A stretch of DNA of 6,181 bases from Nitrosomonadales bacterium (lineage in GTDB: Bacteria > Pseudomonadota > Gammaproteobacteria > Burkholderiales > Nitrosomonadaceae): contig SPBV01000108.1 of assembly GCA_004525885.1 (NCBI GenBank), forward strand, positions 1 to 6,181, given 5' to 3'. The notes beneath the pieces are model-generated. The model did not search any database and had not been told where the DNA came from. It worked only from the letters and a program-made list of their open reading frames with translations. Positions 1-5,452 of the stretch are shown piece after piece; positions within the stretch are counted from its first letter, which is position 1; each line of letters opens with the position of its first letter. Position numbers and translations under genes: made by a program.

Positions 1-70
1 CTGTAGCTGTAGCAATTTCCATATCAAGCTTCTCACCATGTTTCTTCAGATATTGCAGAATTTCATTCAT
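1..70 (-). CDS. N-terminal fragment of a small helical, possibly DNA-binding protein (runs off left edge)
   Basis: Reading leftward from an ATG at 70-68, the minus strand stays open for 23 codons to the window edge and begins MNEILQYLKKHGEKLD, followed by MEIATAT. The segment has the amphipathic pattern of the first helix of a winged-helix domain, and the EIA-A-T stretch resembles the start of a second helix. I recall similar N-termini in small ArsR-like or uncharacterised regulators of proteobacteria, but the diagnostic recognition helix lies outside the window, so function is inference. No strong Shine-Dalgarno sequence precedes the ATG. The gene points the same way as the 83-aa gene at 708-959, but more than 600 bases separate them, so a shared operon is unlikely. 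Confidence 0.55.
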   Translation of the reverse strand, partial: MNEILQYLKKHGEKLDMEIATAT

Positions 71-425
71 AGTATAATCACTAAAAAAATTAAAGTGGAT
101 ATAGCGTTAGAATGCTTCCATGATCTTGCAATCATGTTCTACACTACAAACTTATGTCACAGAAAATACTTCCAGCCAGCAACTGATCTTGAAATCTCCT
201 ACCAGCCTTTTAGTCATCAATTTGGCAATCGTACGTACTTTTGACTACCTTTGTTTGAGTGTTATACCACGTGGCACCATACCGCGCCTATTTTATTATG
301 GATTCGACCTTGATACACAAAATAATTGATGCCAATGTTAATCCTGCTTAACAGGCCAAATTACACTAATTTCTAGATTCATATCAGTATCTTGAAATTA
401 CCCTGACATCTTAAGGATGCCGCTT
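71..425. other. Intergenic region without a supported gene
   Basis: Two short overlapping plus-strand reading frames lie here (38-244 and 120-329). Neither has a ribosome binding site or a sequence resembling a protein family, and the first overlaps the better-supported minus-strand start at 70, so I treat both as chance frames. An 8-base palindrome, CCACGTGG, sits at 267-274. A TTGACT box at 241-246 faces a poor TATACC at 263-268, which is too weak to call a promoter. The region presumably carries the upstream control sequences of the left-edge gene. Confidence 0.4.
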
Positions 426-443
426 CGGGAGCTTTCTCTCCCG
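426..443. other. Short perfect hairpin, 6-bp stem
   Basis: CGGGAG (426-431) and CTCCCG (438-443) form a perfect GC-rich stem around a 6-base loop. No run of T follows on either strand, so it lacks the tail of an intrinsic terminator. It may be a structural element, a repeat unit or a remnant. No function can be assigned from this window. Confidence 0.35.
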
Positions 444-461
444 GTGGATTAAGTGAGGTGA

Positions 462-642
462 TTACGCGGGCTTGTATTTTTGTACATGTTACTTGGCAAT
501 ATCGGTGTGATTGTTATTCCTTCTCAGATTGCTGTCGGCTCCAGCTCTCAAACTTTTTGGTAGAGGTGAAAGACAAGCAGAAATACTACAAGACACAATC
601 CACGGACTTACCATAATAAAAGTGTATTCCGTTATTAACTGA
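462..642 (+). pseudogene. Possible frameshifted remnant of an ABC exporter transmembrane domain
   Basis: Two adjoining plus-strand frames read like one broken protein. Frame one (462-563) gives a hydrophobic segment that includes LYMLLGNIGVIVIPSQIAVG and ends in TAG. The frame shifted by one base then reads KLFGRGERQAEILQ followed by DTIHGLTIIKVYSVIN, and ends at TGA (640-642). The order of a hydrophobic helix with a Pro, then a charged linker, then E/D-T-I-x-G-L-x-x-I-K-V-Y resembles the transmembrane domain of type I secretion and bacteriocin ABC exporters, where a conserved E-x-(I/V)-x-G-(I/L)-x-T-I-K stretch occurs. No ATPase domain, start codon or ribosome binding site is present. The assignment rests on pattern memory and could be chance. 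Confidence 0.25.
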
Positions 643-681
643 GGAGCACTAAAATTAACGTTCTTGGCAGAAAGCTGATAT

Positions 682-697
682 TAAATATAAAATTCCT
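682..697. repeat. 16-base direct repeat, copy 1
   Basis: TAAATATAAAATTCCT occurs here and again, exactly and in the same orientation, at 5224-5239. The sequence is AT-rich, so chance is possible, but a 16-base exact match inside 6 kb is uncommon. The flanks do not align convincingly. Confidence 0.4.
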
Positions 698-707
698 GAG
701 CAAACTA

Positions 708-959
708 CTAATGATCCTTTTCTGGTTCACTGGCCATCGTATATAAATGATTTAGCTCATCTTCAAGATTATTGCTTGGCATATCAACGCCAATATAGTT
801 ATACCAGTACTGGGCATTACTTATGTTACCTTCTACCCGGTGTAAATAAGCATGAATAAGACAGGACAACCTATCAGAACATTGTTGCACCACTTTATGA
901 GCCTCGTCCCAATTTCCATCACGAACAAGGTCCAACGTTCTTACATGATCACATTCCAT
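708..959 (-). CDS. Conserved hypothetical small cytoplasmic protein, 83 aa, TPR-like helical hairpin
   Basis: The protein has no signal peptide or membrane segment and is predicted to be soluble and helical. Recognisable blocks are GNWDEAHKVVQ (residues 15-25), IHAYLHRVEG (35-44), NAQYWY (48-53) and LEDELNHLY (65-73). This series matches a short protein family I recognise as widespread in proteobacteria, with consensus blocks of the type GxWDxAH-Q and HAYLHRxEGDxxNAxYWY. To my knowledge it has no established function. The blocks look like two TPR-like helical hairpins, which would suit a protein-binding role, but that is inference. The ATG start is supported by AAGG six bases upstream (minus strand, in AAGGTAGGGT). 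Length is normal for the family. It stands alone, with more than 600 bases to either neighbour on its strand, so it probably has its own promoter, though I could not find a good one. Confidence 0.85.
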   Translation of the reverse strand: MECDHVRTLDLVRDGNWDEAHKVVQQCSDRLSCLIHAYLHRVEGNISNAQYWYNYIGVDMPSNNLEDELNHLYTMASEPEKDH

Positions 960-1147
960 ACCCTACCTTGTTAGTTTTAAGGATTAAATCACAGTTGATC
1001 GTGTTGGATTATCCGTTCGTTTTACCCAAAATGATAGTAGAACTTCTAGCGGAAAATAGCCTGAGAAGTCGTTAAAATGGATTATGATATTTAAGATTCC
1101 GCTCAACGTACTACTAGTTAACCAATTCTTGGAATATAGACTTCCTG

Positions 1148-1267
1148 TTAATGTTGACGTACTTTTCCCTTTCTAGAAATAGAATCCAGGAGCTCCCGGA
1201 TTGTCCAATGAAGGCATTCATCTGTAATTGAAACACTATGGGTTTTATTAATTCTGCTAATTATCAT
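1148..1267 (-). CDS. Possible small ORF or gene remnant, 39 aa
   Basis: The ATG at 1267-1265 opens a 39-codon frame beginning MIISRINKTHSV and containing ECLHWTIRELLDS, then ends at TAA with a basic tail. The composition is more protein-like than the neighbouring frames, and a weak GGA lies about eight bases upstream of the ATG. I do not recognise a family. It could be a genuine small protein, the tail of a decayed gene, or chance. Confidence 0.2.
   Translation of the reverse strand: MIISRINKTHSVSITDECLHWTIRELLDSISRKGKVRQH
1184..1201. repeat. Near-perfect 18-base palindrome
   Basis: ATCCAGGAGCTCCCGGAT is self-complementary except for one pair (A1188 opposite C1197). It could be a protein-binding site or a small hairpin. 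It lies inside the tentative 39-aa ORF and is not near a confident promoter, so its meaning is unclear. Confidence 0.3.
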
Positions 1268-1595
1268 CTCTCATATCCACAGATAATGTCATATAGAGAC
1301 ACCTGATCCAAAGTAAAACAAGCGCTTCTATCATCGCAACATACTGAATTTACAAACTTTTCTAGCAAATTGCACGTTTATTTGTTTTTAAAAAATCTGC
1401 GGGTGTGAAAATTTTATTGGCCACGGTTGGGATTCATTACAGGTAAATTTTGGTTACTACCTACTGTAGCAGATGATTGGGGTGAGATATCAAGAATATC
1501 GCTTGAACTCGAATATCTACTGTGTACTGAAAGCAAATGTTGATACGGCAAAGATAAACTAATGGTTACGAAATTTTTTTAAAATAAGTGAATAA

Positions 1596-1610
1596 CCGTT
1601 TAAGGAACGG
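1596..1610 (-). terminator. Weak hairpin across the stop codon of the beta-helix gene
   Basis: On the minus strand, CCGTT-CCTTA-AACGG forms a 5-bp stem that includes the TAA stop of the 737-aa gene. It is followed by a mixed T-rich stretch and a run of A rather than a clean U-tract. As an intrinsic terminator it is poor, and I list it only because nothing better is visible downstream of this gene. Confidence 0.2.
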
Positions 1611-3813
1611 GTAATTGGTCTTGTGCGAGACCGCAGGCAGCACGGTCTCGACAGATCTTGTTGTGCAGATTGAAATCAGCGATTGCGCGCTTATTTGTTT
1701 TAGTACTAGACCATTTGTCCAGATTAACGATATGATTATTCTTAAGTTCTATTACAGTTTCAGGCGTGAACAAGTTAAATAGGGTGTTGTTCCCACCAGC
1801 GTCCTTGGCACGATCAACTACGATCCAGCTCTCAGTAATGAAAACTTTTGAAGGATTGATTCTGCAGTTCTCAGATTCAGCTCCCAAAGAGATTACGGCA
1901 TTGTTTTCGCTATTTACACCGTGTTGAATTATCGAATTTGTTATACGGAGTGTTCCACCACATGGCATGTCGATAGAACGACTATGAGAGCTTTGCTCGC
2001 CCAGTAAGCGAACATTTTCTAGAATAGTCTCCGGTGCCCGACTCTTCAAGGTATGGCCCGAGCTATTTACATTGCGAATAGTTGAGCGGCGTAAAATGAG
2101 AGAATCTATATTACCAGCATAGAGACCGTGTCCAAGGGCGTCTGATCGGTCTTTTAATCCCGTGTTCTCGATCAAACTGTCTTCGACAACCAGCTGGCCA
2201 CCGCGATTGTCTGTCATGATACCCATCACAGTATTGTCGATATGGGCGCGCCTGACCGTCAGGTAAAAATTATTGCCCTCGACTTTGATGCCGGCACAGT
2301 TTCCATTAAGACAACCGGCTTTGCGACCCTCGCCGTAGAAATCCTCGATCACCACCCTGCAACCATCACAATCGACGTTAATGATGCCTTTACTCTCAGC
2401 AACGCTCCAAAGCCGCACATCCTTGAGTTTCACGGTGAGGGACTTATCTATATAAAGACCCTGACCATAGAAACCAGGCGGGACTAACACTACTGAGCCT
2501 GGCTTAGCTTTTCTAATTAGGCTATCCAGATTGGTTTTAGAAAGCTCCACCCCAGGCATTGCTGTAGGGTGCTTATAAACCCAGACACCTGTAGTATGAT
2601 ACGAGAGCCCAACGAAAACATCGTGCGCGGAAATGTATTGCCATTTCGAATATACGTTTTTATCGCCTGATGGGGGGCCAGCACCTGACCAGTCATAGAG
2701 GATCCATTTCTGCTCGGGTGCACTCAAGTCGATCGCCAGGATCTTTTCCCTCCCGTCCCATGAGAAGACTCTACCGCTATTGTCAACAGCAAGAGAGCTA
2801 CCATGAAGCCTCCTGTGCGGTGCTATAATCTTTTTAGAAACTTTTTTAGTTTCCAAATTGCTGAGAATCAAAGTATCGTCATGCAGCGACATGACTAGGC
2901 CCATCGGGTGAAATTCAGCTAGCCCATCTCCATGATCTGCTATCGAGGAGAGAGGTTGTTCGCCTATAGTCCCGTTTGATGGATCAAAGGAATAGAGTGT
3001 TGCTTCGCTACCGACCACCATCATTCCATCGGGTAACTCTAAGGAGCGTGGATAATGTAACTCTTGCAGGTTAAAACTTTTGCGTATCAAGAGGCGACGC
3101 CAGGTGAGTGGCGCCAAACCATTTCGTTTCTCGTGGTGCGAAGGGTTAAATTCGAAGATACCACCCCCCTTGTCACGGCCGAATAGAACCCGTTGGTCTC
3201 CATTGAATTGCCCGTCTTTGTCATCAAAACAAGACCCATTCGCTGCCCCGGCTGATGCCAGGAAAATGGTTTTTGTTTTTTTGCTGAATTGTAGACCATC
3301 GTAGGTATGGGAAGATCCTGGAACACGACGCATATCGGGTGCCCAGCAATAGCTTGCTGTTTCCGGCGCTTCTTCTATCTGGAAGAGAAAAGAAAGTGGC
3401 GAAGGATCGGTTAACCGATTCCAGCGCCCAGTTTTAAGATCAAATTCGTATACCTCATTGCCGCCATAATCGGTATGGCCGCCGCCCATGAAATAAAGCA
3501 AAAGATTTTTTTCATCAAAGGCGGCTCCATTCCAGGCGTCAAGTATCGAGCTTGGTCCACTTCCCATACGAGTTCTTTCGTCTATATTCGACGGCCAGAC
3601 CGAAGAAATCGATGGATGCTTACCTGACAAACGAATCTCACACCAGCCACCACCTTTCTTCTCAAGCCTGATCTTGCAATCAACCAGATTGGTGCCCCTT
3701 TGAACCGGAGGAAGCTCAGAAAATGCGTATACTGGAGAAGCTAAAGACAGGGTCGATACAAAACCTATGTAGAACAAGAAAATGATAACAGTGTTCGCAC
3801 GTATGGTAGCCAA
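1600..3813 (-). CDS. Exported kelch-like / right-handed beta-helix repeat protein, 737 aa
   Basis: Residues 1-30 form a Sec signal peptide: an Arg at 5, a hydrophobic core about 8-24, and a VYA cleavage site before Phe31. The mature protein should be periplasmic or secreted. Residues about 85-415 resemble a kelch-type beta-propeller, seen in GAAFDEKNLLLYFMGGGHTD then a Y-E-F-D-L-KTGRW blade end (95-131), with further YSFDPSNG and VFSWDGREK turns (274-281, 349-357). Residues about 440-700 resemble a right-handed parallel beta-helix, with rungs such as GIKVEGNNFYLTVRRAHIDN (508-527), LVVEDSLIEN (541-550), GHGLYAGNIDSLILRRSTIR (561-580) and TLRITNSII (621-629). Cysteines at 482, 485, 501, 506, 618, 650, 721 and 727 could form disulfides. 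Beta-helix proteins often bind or cleave polysaccharide, but no catalytic set can be named here. The TTG start is supported by GGGAG six bases upstream and by the well-placed signal peptide. The coding sequence is visibly more GC-rich than the neighbouring genes, which could reflect separate ancestry. Confidence 0.85.
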   Translation of the reverse strand: MATIRANTVIIFLFYIGFVSTLSLASPVYAFSELPPVQRGTNLVDCKIRLEKKGGGWCEIRLSGKHPSISSVWPSNIDERTRMGSGPSSILDAWNGAAFDEKNLLLYFMGGGHTDYGGNEVYEFDLKTGRWNRLTDPSPLSFLFQIEEAPETASYCWAPDMRRVPGSSHTYDGLQFSKKTKTIFLASAGAANGSCFDDKDGQFNGDQRVLFGRDKGGGIFEFNPSHHEKRNGLAPLTWRRLLIRKSFNLQELHYPRSLELPDGMMVVGSEATLYSFDPSNGTIGEQPLSSIADHGDGLAEFHPMGLVMSLHDDTLILSNLETKKVSKKIIAPHRRLHGSSLAVDNSGRVFSWDGREKILAIDLSAPEQKWILYDWSGAGPPSGDKNVYSKWQYISAHDVFVGLSYHTTGVWVYKHPTAMPGVELSKTNLDSLIRKAKPGSVVLVPPGFYGQGLYIDKSLTVKLKDVRLWSVAESKGIINVDCDGCRVVIEDFYGEGRKAGCLNGNCAGIKVEGNNFYLTVRRAHIDNTVMGIMTDNRGGQLVVEDSLIENTGLKDRSDALGHGLYAGNIDSLILRRSTIRNVNSSGHTLKSRAPETILENVRLLGEQSSHSRSIDMPCGGTLRITNSIIQHGVNSENNAVISLGAESENCRINPSKVFITESWIVVDRAKDAGGNNTLFNLFTPETVIELKNNHIVNLDKWSSTKTNKRAIADFNLHNKICRDRAACGLAQDQLPVP

Positions 3814-3819
3814 AATAAA

Positions 3820-3824
3820 CTCCC
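3820..3824 (-). promoter_or_regulatory. Ribosome binding site that fixes the TTG start of the beta-helix gene
   Basis: On the minus strand, GGGAG lies six bases before the TTG at 3813-3811. No in-frame ATG sits at the start of the signal peptide, so this site decides the start. It overlaps the left edge of the palindrome at 3823-3834. Confidence 0.65.
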
Positions 3825-3834
3825 GATTAATCGG
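3823..3834. repeat. Perfect 12-base palindrome touching the ribosome binding site
   Basis: CCGATTAATCGG is fully self-complementary. Its last bases on the minus strand are part of the GGGAG site of the 737-aa gene. It is suited to bind a dimeric repressor or to form a small hairpin that hides the ribosome binding site. No specific regulator can be named. Confidence 0.45.
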
Positions 3835-4161
3835 ATCAGCCTAGTAACATTACCATTTTATTACAACCACCACACTTCAAATCTTGGTAACTGACTAGTC
3901 AGGACGCATTCAGAGTGTACACTTTGTGTCACAAGCGAATATTCGGTAGTAACTGCTAAACGAAACCTCTCCAGTCAATAGGAATTTATCTCCCAAAATC
4001 TAATGTAATTGTGCGAGTTAAGCTATGAGAAAATTGCAAGCATTATGAACTGTCCCATTGCTACGGTACGCTCTAGATAATTCGCGCCAGTACAAATGTA
4101 TCAGCTATACTGCGCCCACAATTGAACCAGACCAAAATTGGCATAATAGCAACATTCAAGG
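3835..4161. other. Divergent intergenic region between the beta-helix and CDF genes
   Basis: These bases separate two divergent genes and should contain both promoters. Three adjacent dyads lie at 3891-3934 on the side of the 737-aa gene. On the transporter side there is an interrupted repeat, ACCAAAATTGG (4131-4141), followed by CATAAT (4142-4148 region), which resembles a -10 box but lacks a properly spaced -35. A TATACT occurs near 4106. I could not settle on a convincing promoter for either gene and saw no reading frame worth calling. Confidence 0.4.
3891..3934. promoter_or_regulatory. Cluster of three palindromes upstream of the beta-helix gene
   Basis: Three dyads follow each other within 44 bases: CTGACTAGTCAG (3891-3902, perfect), AGTGTACACT (3914-3923, perfect) and TTGTG-T-CACAA (3924-3934, one central base). 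They lie about 80-120 bases upstream of the TTG start, a normal place for operators. The half-sites differ, so they may serve different proteins. No known consensus matches with confidence. Confidence 0.4.
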
Positions 4162-4199
4162 TTCGTAAATTATCATAGTTAACTTCAATTATTTACGAA
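4162..4199. promoter_or_regulatory. 9-bp inverted repeat upstream of the CDF transporter gene
   Basis: TTCGTAAAT (4162-4170) and ATTTACGAA (4191-4199) are perfect inverted copies separated by 20 bases, ending 28 bases before the ATG. This could be a two-half-site operator or a stem-loop in the 5' leader. Metal-exporter genes are commonly controlled by metal-sensing repressors that bind such dyads, so a metal-responsive operator is a reasonable but untested guess. Confidence 0.45.
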
Positions 4200-4201
4200 A
4201 A

Positions 4202-4217
4202 ACCAAAAATATTTGGT
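4202..4217. promoter_or_regulatory. 6-bp inverted repeat just before the CDF start codon
   Basis: ACCAAA (4202-4207) and TTTGGT (4212-4217) flank AATA. The right arm carries the only weak Shine-Dalgarno-like GGTA before the ATG at 4228. A hairpin here would bury that site. A related interrupted repeat, ACCAAAATTGG, occurs at 4131-4141. Confidence 0.4.
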
Positions 4218-4227
4218 AAATTTTTCC

Positions 4228-5133
4228 ATGACATCAGGATCAAAGAAAATTATCATCGCAGCTCTGATTGGAAACACTCTAATTTCCATTACAAAGTTTG
4301 TTGCTGCAAGTATTACAGGTAGCTCCGCTATGTTATCTGAAGGGATTCACTCTATCGTAGATACGGGAAACCAGATTCTTCTCCTTTACGGATTAAAACA
4401 AGCTGCACGACCAGCCAGCCCACAGTTTCCATTTGGACATGGAAAAGAGATTTATCTTTGGAGTTTTGTCGTTGCCATCCTGATATTTGCTGTTGGTGCG
4501 GGGATTTCAATTTATGAAGGTATTGACCATATTCTTCATCCCTCTGCACTACATGATCCCACCGTGAATTATATTGTACTTGGGCTTGCCATAATTTTTG
4601 ATGGAGGTGCTCTTTATTTTGCTCTGATAGAATTTAACAAAGTTAAAGGATCATTTGGTTATATCGAAGCTATCAAACGCGGGAAAGACCCCTCTATGTT
4701 TGTTGTTCTGTTTGAAGATTCAGCTGCCATGCTTGGGTTACTTATTGCATTTATAGGAATCCTATTAACACAAATTACACGGAATGCTTTATGGGATGGA
4801 ATAGCCTCTGTAATTATCGGACTGATTCTTGCTTTTACGGCTATTTGGCTGGCTTATGAAACAAAAAGTCTTTTAATTGGAGAAGGTGCAGACCCGGACA
4901 TCATCGATGCTATTCATAAAATTGCCTCAAAACAGGACTCAATAGAAAAAATAAATGAAATTCTGACGCTTCACATGGGCCCCGAATTTATTCTTGTTAA
5001 TATGAGTATTGATTTCAAGGATTATCTACCTGTTGGTAGTATAGAAAAAACAATCGAGATTATCACGAAAGAAATAAAAGAAAACTTTCCTATAGCAAAA
5101 AAAGTATTCATTGAAGCTGAATCAGCTAAATAA
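4228..5133 (+). CDS. Cation diffusion facilitator (CDF) family metal transporter, ZnT9-like branch
   Basis: This 301-aa inner-membrane protein should export a divalent cation such as zinc, probably by proton antiport, as CDF proteins do. Hydrophobic segments fall at about 8-29, 33-55, 78-98, 113-136, 157-180 and 188-209, the usual six. The TM2 metal site is HSIVD (His41, Asp45). The conserved FGHGKE follows at 69-74, before TM3. TM5 carries FEDSAAMLG (162-170) instead of the HxxxD of the YiiP/FieF branch, which points to the bacterial relatives of SLC30A9/ZnT9. The C-terminal 90 residues match the size of the cytoplasmic dimerisation domain. I chose the ATG at 4228. A TTG five codons earlier (4213) is also in frame but has no ribosome binding site and sits within the inverted repeat 4202-4217. 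The gene stands alone, divergent from the beta-helix gene, behind two inverted repeats. Family assignment is firm, but the metal is unknown. Confidence 0.93.
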   Translation: MTSGSKKIIIAALIGNTLISITKFVAASITGSSAMLSEGIHSIVDTGNQILLLYGLKQAARPASPQFPFGHGKEIYLWSFVVAILIFAVGAGISIYEGIDHILHPSALHDPTVNYIVLGLAIIFDGGALYFALIEFNKVKGSFGYIEAIKRGKDPSMFVVLFEDSAAMLGLLIAFIGILLTQITRNALWDGIASVIIGLILAFTAIWLAYETKSLLIGEGADPDIIDAIHKIASKQDSIEKINEILTLHMGPEFILVNMSIDFKDYLPVGSIEKTIEIITKEIKENFPIAKKVFIEAESAK

Positions 5134-5193
5134 AGAATATTTCTGGCACTATTAATTACCTTTATTTATTTTTCTGGATCTTATATTCATAAT

Positions 5194-5392
5194 TTATTTT
5201 GGTATTAATAACTCGGCACCAGGTAAATATAAAATTCCTTTTTTCAACATCGCCACTCCACTTCGTGGTTCTTCAATGTTCCAGCGTACATTGCTCTGTT
5301 TCTGATATGGTGAGTTGATATGGTGCTCCAGCAGCGTCTAACACATCATCCCTATCAATACTCACGATGATCCGAGACTGTTTTTGACACAA
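5194..5392 (-). pseudogene. Possible frameshifted gene remnant, family unrecognised
   Basis: Two overlapping minus-strand frames look like pieces of one protein. The upstream frame (5392 to 5273) starts at a TTG and includes CQKQSRIIVSIDRDDVLDAA. The second (5337 to 5194) includes LLEHHINSPYQKQSNVRW, then NIEEPRSGVAMLKKGILYLP, and ends at TAA. A one-frame slip near 5330-5340 would join DDVLDA to LLEHHIN into a smooth sequence. There is no good start codon or ribosome binding site. I cannot name the family. It may be the tail of a decayed mobile or plasmid gene, or a chance pair of open frames. Confidence 0.3.
5224..5239. repeat. 16-base direct repeat, copy 2
   Basis: This is an exact copy of TAAATATAAAATTCCT at 682-697. 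Here it falls inside the minus-strand remnant, where its complement encodes part of GILYLP. Confidence 0.4.
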
Positions 5393-5420
5393 TGAAGACA
5401 TTCACGAAAACATTTTTAGC

Positions 5421-5426
5421 TATAAT
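5421..5426 (+). promoter_or_regulatory. Consensus -10 box for the 109-aa exported protein gene
   Basis: A perfect TATAAT lies 26 bases before the ATG at 5453, which would place transcription start near 5433 and leave a short leader holding the ribosome binding site. No good -35 lies 16-18 bases upstream, so the promoter may need an activator or another sigma factor. Confidence 0.45.
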
Positions 5427-5442
5427 CCTTATATTCGTTATT

Positions 5443-5448
5443 AGGAGG
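5443..5448 (+). promoter_or_regulatory. Strong ribosome binding site of the 109-aa gene
   Basis: A full AGGAGG sits four bases before the ATG at 5453. It is the strongest Shine-Dalgarno sequence in the window, and it supports this small gene as real. Confidence 0.75.
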
Positions 5449-5452
5449 AAAA

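Larger units (their letters stand above)
960..1599. other. Long intergenic region with short, unassigned open segments
   Basis: No confident gene is visible in these 640 bases. Two short frames have protein-like composition. One is on the minus strand at 1148-1267 (39 codons, listed separately). The other is an open plus-strand stretch at 1409-1543 without a start codon, which includes the peptide PTVADDWGEISRISLELEYL. A near-perfect 18-base palindrome lies at 1184-1201. The region could be decayed coding DNA or ordinary spacer. It must contain the promoter of the 83-aa gene and the 3' end of the beta-helix transcript. Confidence 0.4.
5134..5420. other. Intergenic region with gene debris, no intact gene
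   Basis: Immediately after the transporter stop the sequence is very AT-rich with no clear terminator hairpin. From 5194 to 5392 the minus strand carries protein-like open segments, listed separately. A perfect TTGACA occurs at 5384-5389, but no -10 box lies at the right distance. Confidence 0.4.

Noticed and set aside
38..329. Two overlapping plus-strand ORFs (68 and 69 codons)
   Set aside because: No ribosome binding sites, no family resemblance, and the first runs antisense to the better-supported gene start at 70.
241..443. A small RNA running from a promoter near 241-268 to the hairpin at 426-443
   Set aside because: The -10 is poor and the hairpin has no T-run, so neither end is supported.
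2242..3326. Several 68-81 codon ORFs on either strand within the 737-aa gene
   Set aside because: They are other-frame shadows of a long, domain-rich reading frame with a signal peptide and ribosome binding site.
4352..4549. 65-codon minus-strand ORF inside the CDF gene
   Set aside because: It is antisense to a firmly assigned transporter and has no recognisable features.
5384..5426. TTGACA (5384-5389) and TATAAT (5421-5426) as one promoter
   Set aside because: Each box is a perfect consensus, but 31 bases separate them, far from the 16-18 required. Only the TATAAT is kept as a likely -10.
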